22,559 nt of DNA. It comes from Oxalobacteraceae bacterium (GTDB taxonomy: Bacteria; Pseudomonadota; Gammaproteobacteria; Burkholderiales; Burkholderiaceae_D). The stretch's first letter is position 1. Every line of letters begins with the position of its first letter. The notes beneath the pieces are model-generated. The model made no database searches and was not told where the DNA came from. It worked only from the letters and a program-made list of their open reading frames with translations. The translations under genes were made by a program, and so were the position numbers. The stretch covers positions 1 through 22,559 of the forward strand of contig JAIXQV010000022.1 of NCBI GenBank assembly GCA_027485535.1, given 5' to 3'. Shown here piece by piece: positions 6,353 to 14,199 of this stretch.

Positions 6353-8074
6353 CTACAGCTTGATCTGTAGCCGCTGCAGCGTAGCCCTCAGCGTCTCGTT
6401 TTTCGGGTCTTTGTCGTTTGCGCTACGCCACAGTTTTTTTGCTTCATCTTGCCGGCCCATTGCCCACATGACTTCGCCGAGGTGAGCTGCAATTTCTGCA
6501 TCTGCTTTGATTTCATACGCGCGCTGCAAGGTACTCAGCGCCTGCTCCAAGCGTCCGAGACGAAACTCAACCCAACCCAAACTGTCCAGAATGTAGGGGT
6601 CATTCGGTGCTATCTGGTTAGCTTTGCTGATCAAATCGAATGCGTCTTGCAGACGAAGATTGCGATCTGCCAGCGAGTAGCCGAGCGCGTTATAAGCGTG
6701 CTGGTTATCGGGGGCGATTTGTATCAGCTGCCGTAACTCGCGCTCCATCAGATCGAATTGCTTGGCACGTTCAGCCAGCATCGCGTGCTCATACAGCAGA
6801 TCGATATTGTTTTTGTTTAACGCCAGCGCATCCGCCACCATGCGCAAGGCATCATCCAAGCGGCCAGCATCGCGCAGTAGCTGCGCTTCGCCCACGATCA
6901 GCTTCGCGCGATCATCATCATTTCGCACCTCTGCTTGCTGCAGCAGCGCACGTGCAGCGTCGGGGTCTTTGGCCTTTGCGAGCAGCATCGACCGGCGAAG
7001 CGTCGCGCTAATGTAGCTACCCTGATTATCAGGCTCGATCTTTTCCAACCACTTAAGCGCGGCAGTCGTATCGTTTTTATCTTCTGCAATTTGCGCTAGT
7101 ACCAACAGCGCTTGCGTTGAATCACGCTCACGATCCGGTTGATCATCGAGCGTTTGAATGTATTTCGACAGATAGCTTTCTGCCTCACGCATTTCGCCAG
7201 CTTGCGCCGCCATCAAGCCAAGCGCATACAGCGTGGTTCGGTCATCCGGGTGGTGTGTAAGCAATTGTGCAAACTGTTCCTTCGCCTCGGCCACCTTGTT
7301 TTGCTCGATCAATGTGCGCGCATAGGCCAAGCGAACTTCACGCGACTTGGGATTCTTTTGCAAGAAGGCGACCAGTGACTGGATCGACTCAGTACGATCT
7401 TCAATGATCTGCGCCAGTACCAGCGCGACAAGATCTGAGTTCGGGTGTTTGGCAAGCGCAGCGCGCGCCTCGCTCAGCGCAGTCGCACGATCGCCGGCCA
7501 CCATCGCTGCTTGCGCCAGCGTGAGCCGTGCATCAAGCACATCGCCGTAGGGTTCGAGCAGTTCGCGCAGCAGAGCGTACGCGCGGCTGCGGTCTTGTGC
7601 TCTGGCCAGTTGGCGCTGAACTTGCGCAATCGTATTCGGCAGTGCCTCCGGTGTGCTGGCGGCTAACTGCTGCGCCATCACGGGTTTTACTTCATCGATG
7701 CGGCCGCTGGAAATCAATAGCCCGACTACTGTTTGTGCCGCCTCTTCCGATTTCGGTGCAATCTCACGCCAGAGTCGCGCCGCCTTCAGCGCTTCGCCGC
7801 CAAGTGATCCAGCAACCGCGAACTCCACCGCACGCCGCGCCAGTCGAGGGTCGCGCAGCGAACGCGCCAGCGACGTCATGGTGGAGTAAGCCGCAAACTT
7901 ATCTCCGCGTTGGAAGGAGAGTTCTGCCAACAGATATTTGTGAATCAACTGCTCGGTGACCGCGATATTTGGCAGGGACTCACCGCCGCCGGTTTGCTCT
8001 GCTTTGGCGGAAGGAACAAGCACTGCCGAGGCAAATGCGGCGCTCAGCGTTAGAATGGCGCGAAATATTTTCAA
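6353..8074 (-). CDS. Exported tetratricopeptide-repeat protein
   Basis: The 573-residue product has a signal peptide (MKIFRAILTLSAAFASAVLV... cut after AKA at residue 25) and is then almost entirely helical TPR repeats, for example ALGLMAAQAGEMREAESYLSKY, AYNALGYSLADRNLRLQDAF and ILDSLGWVEFRLGRLEQALS near the C-terminus. It is therefore a periplasmic or outer-membrane-associated scaffold. It heads the lolB-ispE cluster, with only three bases before lolB, so a role in envelope assembly is possible, but no specific function is established from sequence. The start has AGGATTCCCTTGAA upstream; the divergent promoter region with mutM follows. Confidence 0.9.
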   Translation of the reverse strand: MKIFRAILTLSAAFASAVLVPSAKAEQTGGGESLPNIAVTEQLIHKYLLAELSFQRGDKFAAYSTMTSLARSLRDPRLARRAVEFAVAGSLGGEALKAARLWREIAPKSEEAAQTVVGLLISSGRIDEVKPVMAQQLAASTPEALPNTIAQVQRQLARAQDRSRAYALLRELLEPYGDVLDARLTLAQAAMVAGDRATALSEARAALAKHPNSDLVALVLAQIIEDRTESIQSLVAFLQKNPKSREVRLAYARTLIEQNKVAEAKEQFAQLLTHHPDDRTTLYALGLMAAQAGEMREAESYLSKYIQTLDDQPDRERDSTQALLVLAQIAEDKNDTTAALKWLEKIEPDNQGSYISATLRRSMLLAKAKDPDAARALLQQAEVRNDDDRAKLIVGEAQLLRDAGRLDDALRMVADALALNKNNIDLLYEHAMLAERAKQFDLMERELRQLIQIAPDNQHAYNALGYSLADRNLRLQDAFDLISKANQIAPNDPYILDSLGWVEFRLGRLEQALSTLQRAYEIKADAEIAAHLGEVMWAMGRQDEAKKLWRSANDKDPKNETLRATLQRLQIKL

Positions 8075-8108
8075 GGGAATCCTGTGCGGCGCGTGGCGCC
8101 TTCGAAAG

Positions 8109-8143
8109 GTGGTAGCGGATCGATTTTACGCCACACCTACCAC
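8109..8143. promoter_or_regulatory. Inverted repeat over a possible promoter between the TPR gene and mutM
   Basis: GTGGTAG (8109-8115) and CTACCAC (8137-8143) are a perfect 7-bp inverted repeat with a 21-base spacer, in the 114-base divergent spacer. The spacer contains GTAAAATC on the minus strand, a plausible -10 for the TPR operon, though no good -35 is visible. It could be an operator; the match could also be chance. Confidence 0.35.
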
Positions 8144-8188
8144 TTGTCGCTTGCTTCCATCTAATCCGCGTGCCCCGCGCCTATCTTC

Positions 8189-9010
8189 ATGCCTGAACTG
8201 CCAGAAGTCGAGGTCACTCGGCGCGGAATCGCGCCGTCTGTCGAGGGCCAGCGGGTCACCGGCGTCGTGTTGCGCCGCAGTGGCCTGCGCTGGCCATTCC
8301 CTGCCAATCTACAGTCCTTGCTGCAGAACCAGGTGGTGCGTTCAACCGGGCGGCGTGGCAAGTACCTCTTGTTGAGGTTTGATCACGGCACACTCATCAT
8401 CCACCTCGGCATGTCTGGCCACCTGCGCGTACTACCCAGCGATCTGCCACCGGCCAAACACGACCATGTCGATTTGCAATTCGGCGCACACCTCATTCGC
8501 TTCACCGACCCCCGCCGTTTCGGTGCTGTGTTGTGGCACGGGAATGAGGAAGGTGAGGTTGAACAGCACCTCTTGCTGCGTCGTCTTGGTGTAGAACCCA
8601 TCGCTTATCCCGATCTGGCGGGACTGTTGTTTCGAGAGACCCGGCGGCGCAGCGCGGCGATCAAGCAAGTGCTGCTCGCTGGCGATATCGTGGTGGGTGT
8701 CGGCAATATCTATGCGTGCGAAAGTTTGTTCGAGGCGCGTATTCATCCGAATACTTCTGCGCAGCGAATCTCACGCAGCCGTTACGAGCGACTCGCGCCG
8801 GCGATACAGCGCATCTTGGCGGCAGCGATTGCGCAGGGTGGCAGTACGCTGCGTGACTTCATCGGTGCCGATGGTGCGTCTGGGTATTTCCAGCAAAGCT
8901 ACTCGGTCTACGACCGAGAGGGCGAGCCCTGCACGCAGTGTGGCACGCCAATTCGTCGCCTCGTGCAAGGGCAACGATCAACGTTCTACTGTGGTCGATG
9001 CCAGCGATGA
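8189..9010 (+). CDS. mutM: Formamidopyrimidine-DNA glycosylase
   Basis: MutM (Fpg) removes 8-oxoguanine and formamidopyrimidines from DNA and cuts the abasic site. The 273-residue protein starts MPELPEVEVTRRG, with the catalytic Pro2 and Glu3. GRRGKYLLL carries the conserved lysine, VVGVGNIYACESLF forms the helix-two-turn-helix, and the C-terminal zinc finger has Cys248, 251, 268 and 271. All key residues are intact. Its TGA overlaps the ATG of mutY (ATGA), so the two oxidised-guanine repair enzymes are translationally coupled. It is divergent from the TPR operon. Confidence 0.98.
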   Translation: MPELPEVEVTRRGIAPSVEGQRVTGVVLRRSGLRWPFPANLQSLLQNQVVRSTGRRGKYLLLRFDHGTLIIHLGMSGHLRVLPSDLPPAKHDHVDLQFGAHLIRFTDPRRFGAVLWHGNEEGEVEQHLLLRRLGVEPIAYPDLAGLLFRETRRRSAAIKQVLLAGDIVVGVGNIYACESLFEARIHPNTSAQRISRSRYERLAPAIQRILAAAIAQGGSTLRDFIGADGASGYFQQSYSVYDREGEPCTQCGTPIRRLVQGQRSTFYCGRCQR

Positions 9011-10104
9011 AGCGTGTCGTTGATAAATCGGTTCAATCGATTGCTCAGCATGATCCTGCTTTTTCCGAGGACCTGATTACCTGGCAAAAGCAACATGGCC
9101 GGCATCAGTTGCCGTGGCAGCAGACACGCGATGCCTACCGAATCTGGCTGTCGGAAATCATGCTGCAGCAGACCCAGGTCGCCACTGTCATTCCTTACTA
9201 CCACCGTTTTTTTTTTTTTTTTCCTAATGTTCAGGCGCTTGCGGCTGCGCCGGTGGATCAAGTGATGTCGTTATGGGCGGGTCTTGGTTATTACACCCGT
9301 GCACGGAATCTGCATCGCTGCGCGCAGGCTATCGTGCAACAGCATGGTGGCGTTTTTCCTGCCGACGTTCAATCGCTGGCGGCCTTGCCCGGGATCGGCT
9401 TATCAACGGCTGCGGCGATTACCGCGTTTGCTTACGGCACACGGGCGGCAATTCTAGATGGCAATGTCAAACGCGTGCTGTGTAGAGTGTTCGGCGTCGA
9501 GGGCTTTCCCGGACAATTAGCCGTCGAGCGACAACTCTGGCAGCTTGCCGCCAGCTTGCTGCCAGAGGGCGATATCGAGGCCTATACCCAAGGCTTGATG
9601 GATCTGGGCGCAACCGTGTGCACCCGAACTCGCCCACGCTGTGATGCTTGCCCCATGCAGGCGCGCTGTGTTGCGCATGAAACCAATCGCACCAGCGAAT
9701 TGCCGATACGCCGACCCAAAAAAGCTACGCCTGAAAAACGTAGCGTGATGCTATGGGTAACTTTTGAAGACGAACTACTGTTAGAGCAACGACCGCCGAT
9801 AGGTATCTGGGGTGGGCTGCAGTCACTACCCGAGCTTGAACGCTTGGGGGGCAATCCCGAGCCGGCAGAATGGTTGTTCGAGGCGCGGGCGGCGCTGGTC
9901 GATATCGGCGAGATTGCCGAGCTCAGTGTGTTGCCAGAGTTCTTGCACGCCTTCACGCATTTTCGATTGCGCGTCACGCCGCTGAAAATCACACTCTCGC
10001 GTCGATATTGGATGGCGGCGCAAAACAGTTACCACTGGCGCGCCATCAATACGCTGGAGAGCGCTGCGCTTCCGGCACCAGTGCGTAAGTTGCTCGAGGG
10101 CTGA
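9007..10104 (+). CDS. mutY: Adenine DNA glycosylase containing a 16-T homopolymer
   Basis: MutY removes adenine mispaired with 8-oxoguanine. In 365 residues it has catalytic Glu50 (LSEIMLQQTQV), the helix-hairpin-helix LPGIG (127-131), catalytic Asp151 in LDGNVKRVL, a 4Fe-4S cluster (Cys205, 212, 215, 221) and a C-terminal NUDIX-like 8-oxoG recognition domain. The chosen ATG overlaps the mutM stop; upstream in-frame starts lie inside mutM. Residues 68-72 are five phenylalanines encoded within 16 consecutive T. In E. coli the same place reads FMARF, so length is kept. Adding one T gives an immediate TAA; losing one gives TGA at 9263-9265. All domains beyond are intact, so the gene is ON as sequenced but likely slips readily. 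Confidence 0.96.
   Translation: MKRVVDKSVQSIAQHDPAFSEDLITWQKQHGRHQLPWQQTRDAYRIWLSEIMLQQTQVATVIPYYHRFFFFFPNVQALAAAPVDQVMSLWAGLGYYTRARNLHRCAQAIVQQHGGVFPADVQSLAALPGIGLSTAAAITAFAYGTRAAILDGNVKRVLCRVFGVEGFPGQLAVERQLWQLAASLLPEGDIEAYTQGLMDLGATVCTRTRPRCDACPMQARCVAHETNRTSELPIRRPKKATPEKRSVMLWVTFEDELLLEQRPPIGIWGGLQSLPELERLGGNPEPAEWLFEARAALVDIGEIAELSVLPEFLHAFTHFRLRVTPLKITLSRRYWMAAQNSYHWRAINTLESAALPAPVRKLLEG
9207..9222 (+). repeat. Poly-T tract (16 T) within mutY
   Basis: Sixteen consecutive T inside a coding region of a moderately GC-rich genome. The first T is the third base of an Arg codon; the other 15 are five TTT codons. It is by far the longest homopolymer in the window. Tracts of this size are classical substrates for replication slippage and for RNA polymerase slippage. 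Confidence 0.95.
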
Positions 10105-10125
10105 CAGGGTCTGACAGACGGTTTT

Positions 10126-10752
10126 TCAGAGCACGCCGTTTTCTTGCAAGTAGCTCTGCACGCGCTCCAAGCGCAGCCCGGCATCGGTCAGTTCCAATAA
10201 TTCCTGTTTGTCTTCCAGCGCGATCGGCAGCATCTCGCTCCACCGGTTCGCGACCCACGTTGGACTGTCGAGCGCATGCGGCTCGGTAAATGGATTGATG
10301 AAATCACCATCCGGCAGCTCACCAGCGCGTCGATGCAACTCATCAATCACTACCTGTAACACCTTCGCGCACAGTGTTAAAGACTCGCCAGTGTGACCGG
10401 GATCATCCACTGGCAAAGGTGCGATTCGCGCCTCGATCAATTGATTACGCTGGGTGCGTTTTTCAATGATGCGGAAGCGCTCTCCACCCTGGGTATGCAG
10501 CAGCAGCACACCCAGATCTTCCACATCACAAGCAATGATATGGGCCAGCGTACCTATGTCGTAAGGCTCAGCAGCGGTACCCACTTCATTACCAGCCCGA
10601 ATCGCCACAACGCCAAATGGCGCACTACTTTTCATACATTCGCGCACCATGTCCACATAGCGCGTCTCGAACACGCGCAGTGGTAGTACTCCGCGCGGGA
10701 ACAGCACGGTATTTAGCGGGAAAATCGGAATCCAGTCGTGTTCGTTCATCAT
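10126..10752 (-). CDS. LON N-terminal substrate-binding-domain protein
   Basis: The protein (about 208 residues) is a stand-alone LON substrate-binding (PUA-like) domain without the ATPase and protease parts. IPIFPLNTVLFPRGVLPLRVFETRY at its start (residues about 8-31) is the family hallmark, and GTLAHI, GGERFRI and EDKQELLEL follow. The function of these single-domain proteins is not settled. The start is one of two adjacent ATGs (10750-10752 or 10747-10749), 14 bases after the rapZ stop; the frame stays open further upstream inside rapZ but that part lacks family similarity. No clear Shine-Dalgarno is visible. It ends 21 bases from the convergent mutY. Confidence 0.88.
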   Translation of the reverse strand: MMNEHDWIPIFPLNTVLFPRGVLPLRVFETRYVDMVRECMKSSAPFGVVAIRAGNEVGTAAEPYDIGTLAHIIACDVEDLGVLLLHTQGGERFRIIEKRTQRNQLIEARIAPLPVDDPGHTGESLTLCAKVLQVVIDELHRRAGELPDGDFINPFTEPHALDSPTWVANRWSEMLPIALEDKQELLELTDAGLRLERVQSYLQENGVL

Positions 10753-10766
10753 CGCAGCAAGCGCTT

Positions 10767-11633
10767 TTAATCCAGCTCGCGATGCCTGACCAGCACGCGT
10801 GCCCGGTCGCGAAACAGTTCGGCCAATCGTTCGACAAAAAATACCGAACGGTGCTGCCCGCCAGTGCAACCGATGGCGACCGTCAGGTAGCTACGGTTAT
10901 CGCGTTCGAAAGCAGGCAACCATTTTTCGACGAAAGCGCGAATATCTTGCATCAGTTCGATGCCATTTTCCTGCGCGTTCAAAAACTCTATGACCGGCTG
11001 GTCTTTGCCCGTGAGTGGGCGCAGGCGCTTGTCATAGAACGGATTCGGTACGACGCGCACATCGAACACCAGATCGGCATCGAGTGGCACACCGTATTTG
11101 AACGCGAACGATTCAAACAACAAGGACAGCGGTGCGCTCTGCTCGCTATGGATCATGTCCTTGATCCAGCCGCGTAACTGATTTGCACTGAGTCCCGAGG
11201 TATCAATCTGATGCCCAAGCCCTTCGATTGCCGACAGTACTTCGCGTTCTTGTTGTATGCACTCCATCAGTGTCGGCAACGTCGATTGCGGTGCATCCGG
11301 TGCTATGCGGTGGGATAGGGGATGGCTACGGCGGGTTTCCGAGAAGCGATTGATCAAGGATTCGGTTTTAGCGTTCAGGAAAATCACTTCGACGGCATGA
11401 CCCTGCGACTTCATCCATTGGATGGTGTCCGGCAATTCAGCCAGCGATGCGGCGCTGCGTGCGTCGACCGCAATGGCGAGCTTTTGCGCGCCCTCGGCAA
11501 CCCGAGTTTCCACCAGCGCGCGCACCAGCGCGGGGGGTAGATTATCAACACAGAAGTAACCAGCATCTTCAAGCGCGTTTAGGCCGACCGATTTGCCGGA
11601 GCCTGAGATGCCAGTGAGGAGAACGATACGCAT
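10767..11633 (-). CDS. rapZ: RNase adapter/nucleotide-binding protein RapZ
   Basis: RapZ binds glucosamine-6-phosphate and, in E. coli, guides RNase E to small RNAs that control glmS. The 288-residue protein has normal length: P-loop GISGSGKS (8-15), DNLPP, and the C-terminal domain with DADLVFDVRVVPNPFYD and GCTGGQHRSV (255-264), the metabolite-binding part. It lies 39 bases downstream of hprK and before the LON-domain gene. In betaproteobacteria the small-RNA targets are not established, so the E. coli role is transferred by homology only. Confidence 0.96.
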   Translation of the reverse strand: MRIVLLTGISGSGKSVGLNALEDAGYFCVDNLPPALVRALVETRVAEGAQKLAIAVDARSAASLAELPDTIQWMKSQGHAVEVIFLNAKTESLINRFSETRRSHPLSHRIAPDAPQSTLPTLMECIQQEREVLSAIEGLGHQIDTSGLSANQLRGWIKDMIHSEQSAPLSLLFESFAFKYGVPLDADLVFDVRVVPNPFYDKRLRPLTGKDQPVIEFLNAQENGIELMQDIRAFVEKWLPAFERDNRSYLTVAIGCTGGQHRSVFFVERLAELFRDRARVLVRHRELD

Positions 11634-11672
11634 CTGCGCATCATAGCGGAAAGCATTTGTGTCGGGCGCGTG

Positions 11673-12611
11673 TTACTCGTCGCCCATCGCGCGTTGCTGA
11701 CGCTCCATGAAATTTGCCAGCGTGTTGATGCCGCGGATCTGAAGAATATGGTTACGCACCGCAGCCTCCAGCAGCACCGCAATGTTACGGCCCGCCTCAA
11801 CCGGGATGATGACTTTGCGGATCGGGAGGCCGAGTACTTCTTCGGTGTGCTGATCGACCGGCAGCCGCTCGTAGTTCTCTTCCAGGGTCTTGCGTCGCAC
11901 CAGATGCACAATCAGCTTTAGCCGCATTTTGCGTCGCACAGCAGTCTCGCCAAAGATCGCCCGAATGTCGAGCAGTCCAAGGCCACGTACCTCGAGCAAG
12001 TTTTGCAGAAGTGGCGGGCAGCGTCCCTCGATCATGTTGGGCGCGATGCGTGCAAGCTCCACGGCATCGTCGGCCACCAAGCCGTGGTTACGCGAGATGA
12101 GTTCCAAACCTAATTCGCTTTTGCCAAGGCCAGACTCACCAGTGATCAGCACGCCAACGCCAAGCACATCCATGAACACGCCATGCATCGTGACGCGCGC
12201 CGCTAGTTTCTTCGACAAGTACACGCGCAGAAAATCGATCACTTGCGCCGCCGGCAGCGGTGTCGTCAGCAGCGGGATGCAGTTTTCGTCGCAGGCTTTC
12301 AAAACATGGGGATGAGGCTCAAGCGCTTGCGCAATGATCAGCGCGGGTGGCGCACCTGCGATCAGCTCGCGGGTTTGATAGGCCAGGCTGCTCTCTGACA
12401 GGCGTTGCAGGTACTCGTCCTCCTGATGGCCAAAGACTTGAATCCGGCCCGGGTGGATCAGGTTCAAATGCCCGACCTGATCAGCAGCGGAGGCAGCATC
12501 ACCATGAATCACTCGCTCGTTGCCGGATTTTCCGGCCAGCCATGCCAGGCGCAGTGATGCTTGGTTGTCGTCGAAGAGTTCTTGAATCGGTAGCGGGGTA
12601 TTGGCGGGCAT
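11673..12611 (-). CDS. hprK: HPr kinase/phosphorylase
   Basis: HprK phosphorylates and dephosphorylates a serine of HPr in response to metabolic state. The 312-residue protein has an N-terminal Mur-like domain and the kinase domain: HGVFMDVLG with His143, P-loop GESGLGKS (158-165), acidic DD at 181-182 in GLVADDAVEL, and the signature LEVRGLGLLDI (206-216). In betaproteobacteria it acts in a regulatory rather than sugar-transport phosphotransferase system. It starts two bases after the ptsN stop (TGA-CC-ATG), so the two are coupled. Confidence 0.97.
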   Translation of the reverse strand: MPANTPLPIQELFDDNQASLRLAWLAGKSGNERVIHGDAASAADQVGHLNLIHPGRIQVFGHQEDEYLQRLSESSLAYQTRELIAGAPPALIIAQALEPHPHVLKACDENCIPLLTTPLPAAQVIDFLRVYLSKKLAARVTMHGVFMDVLGVGVLITGESGLGKSELGLELISRNHGLVADDAVELARIAPNMIEGRCPPLLQNLLEVRGLGLLDIRAIFGETAVRRKMRLKLIVHLVRRKTLEENYERLPVDQHTEEVLGLPIRKVIIPVEAGRNIAVLLEAAVRNHILQIRGINTLANFMERQQRAMGDE

Positions 12612-12613
12612 GG

Positions 12614-13087
12614 TCAGGCGGCGCTGCGCTCCGGCGGTTGCCAGCTCACTAAACGCTGATGCAGCGAGTTGGCATCCAGATCTTCTGTCATCGCGACGCG
12701 GAACGCTCTGTCCGAGAACATCTCTGCGATCTCTGACAAGATCTCCAGATGCTGCTGCGTGACATTGTCCGGAATCAGCAGAAAGATCAGTAGCTTGACC
12801 GGTTCGCCGTCGGGTGACTCGAAAGGAATGGGCTCGGATAGTCGGACGAATGCGGCCAGTGGCGCTTTCAGTCCGCGTATGCGGCCATGGGGAACCGCGA
12901 CGCCATGTCCGAGGCCGGTCGAGCCGAGCCGCTCACGGGCAAATAGATTGTCCGAGACAGTCGAGCGAGCGATGCCACAGTTATTTTCGAAGATGAGCCC
13001 CGCTTGCTCAAAAGCCCGTTTCTTGCTGGAGCATTCCAGATCGAGCAGGACATTTTCGGCAGGGAGAATATGACTGAAGTGGGTCAT
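12614..13087 (-). CDS. ptsN: Nitrogen-regulatory PTS enzyme IIA
   Basis: EIIA-Ntr receives phosphate from NPr/HPr on a histidine and regulates potassium uptake and nitrogen or carbon functions. The 157-residue protein is a PTS EIIA type-2 domain; the phospho-site is His67 in GHGVAVPHGRI. The ATG at 13085-13087 was chosen because the protein from there aligns with the family (MTHFSHILPAENV) and a promoter-like TATAAT lies inside the longer frame. In many relatives rpoN and hpf precede ptsN; here queF lies upstream on the same strand after 236 bases. No good Shine-Dalgarno is visible. Confidence 0.95.
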   Translation of the reverse strand: MTHFSHILPAENVLLDLECSSKKRAFEQAGLIFENNCGIARSTVSDNLFARERLGSTGLGHGVAVPHGRIRGLKAPLAAFVRLSEPIPFESPDGEPVKLLIFLLIPDNVTQQHLEILSEIAEMFSDRAFRVAMTEDLDANSLHQRLVSWQPPERSAA

Positions 13088-13118
13088 GATGCAATGCACA
13101 ATAAAGCCTCGGCTCGGC

Positions 13119-13146
13119 ATTATAGGAGCTTTCCCGGACGCCACAA
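13119..13146 (-). promoter_or_regulatory. Probable sigma-70 promoter for ptsN-hprK-rapZ
   Basis: On the minus strand TTGTGG (13141-13146) is followed after 16 bases by a perfect TATAAT (13119-13124), about 32 bases upstream of the ptsN ATG. The -10 is ideal and the -35 is half-matching. It would give a leader of roughly 25 bases and supports the short ptsN start. Confidence 0.5.
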
Positions 13147-13323
13147 GACAAAGTCGGCGGCCTGCCGTTATCCGGGAAAACACGCCGGTGCCGAGGTCTG
13201 CAAAGCGGCGCTAGTACTTACATCTCGGTAACGGGATCGGGCGCTAAATCTATACCTCTCGCCGACCAATGGCAATCGATTTGACCATTTTTCTGATGTG
13301 CCTTTCGGATGACATTGCAAATA

Positions 13324-14163
13324 CTACTGCCGTGCGTGACGAGCATTGGGCGGCATTCCGGATAGCGGAAAATTCGCACGCCAAGGATTGATGTCGATAC
13401 CGCCTCTGCGCGTGTAGCGTGCGCTCACCATCAGCTTGCTGGGTTGGCACTGTTGCTGGATATCCATGAAAACGCGCTCCACGCAGTGCTCGTGAAATTC
13501 TTGGTGCTGTCGGAACCCGATCAGGTATTTCAATAAACCTTCCTGGTCGATTGCAGGCCCGGAATAGCGAATTTGTATGCTGGCCCAGTCGGGTTGATTA
13601 GTGACCGGGCAATTCGAGCGCAGCAGATGCGAGACCAGCGTCTCTTCCACTGGCGCCTGGTCGGCGGCTCCGCGAAGCAGCTCGGGCTCTGGCGCGTAGC
13701 GATCAACCGCAATATCTAATCGATCCAGTAACAGGCCATCGAACTCGCCCATCACTTGTTTGCCGAAGTCTTTTGACAGTAGCAGCTTGATTTGAATCTC
13801 GGCGCCGACTGCTGCGGATAAATCATGCTGCAGCAGCGCGACTACAGCCTCTTGGCTATCGATGCGCGTCTGATTTAATGAATTCAGATACAACTTCATC
13901 GACTTGGATTCGACCATGTTCGGCGTGTCAGCGGGTACCAGCAAAGTCGCAATAGCGACCTGCGGCTTACCACGCGGGTTGAGCCAGGAAAGCTCATAGG
14001 CATTCCAGACATCCATCCCAAAAAACGGCAGCGTGCCGGTAAGGCCGAGCTCGACGCGTTTTTCTGCGCGCGGCATAGGAAACAGCAAAGTCGGGTCGTA
14101 GCTATCGCCATAAACACTCGGTTTACCGAGTGGCGAATCAGCGGGCGTGGAAGCGTCATTCAT
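13324..14163 (-). CDS. queF: NADPH-dependent 7-cyano-7-deazaguanine reductase (long form)
   Basis: QueF reduces preQ0 to preQ1 in queuosine tRNA-modification synthesis. At 279 residues this is the two-domain (E. coli-type) form. The QueF motif VESKSMKLYLNSLNQT (84-99) is in the first domain, and the catalytic Cys185 and Asp192 are in SNCPVTNQPDW. It lies 36 bases downstream of ilvA on the same strand and is probably cotranscribed with it. The 236 bases after its stop (13088-13323) hold no recognisable gene or obvious terminator, only the ptsN promoter. Confidence 0.97.
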   Translation of the reverse strand: MNDASTPADSPLGKPSVYGDSYDPTLLFPMPRAEKRVELGLTGTLPFFGMDVWNAYELSWLNPRGKPQVAIATLLVPADTPNMVESKSMKLYLNSLNQTRIDSQEAVVALLQHDLSAAVGAEIQIKLLLSKDFGKQVMGEFDGLLLDRLDIAVDRYAPEPELLRGAADQAPVEETLVSHLLRSNCPVTNQPDWASIQIRYSGPAIDQEGLLKYLIGFRQHQEFHEHCVERVFMDIQQQCQPSKLMVSARYTRRGGIDINPWRANFPLSGMPPNARHARQ

Positions 14164-14199
14164 GGAATAACTAGCAGGGGAATGTGCAGCAAAACGCGC

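Noticed and set aside
8938..9006. mutY start inside mutM
   Set aside because: The extra residues overlap the MutM zinc finger in another frame; the ATGA overlap start gives a normal MutY N-terminus.
10753..10869. Longer N-terminus for the LON-domain protein reaching into rapZ
   Set aside because: The extra 39 residues overlap the rapZ C-terminus in another frame, are Arg/Gly-rich like shadow sequence, and lack family similarity.
13088..13183. Longer ptsN start 32 codons upstream
   Set aside because: The extension crosses a TATAAT promoter-like site, and the EIIA family begins at the MTHFSHILP segment.
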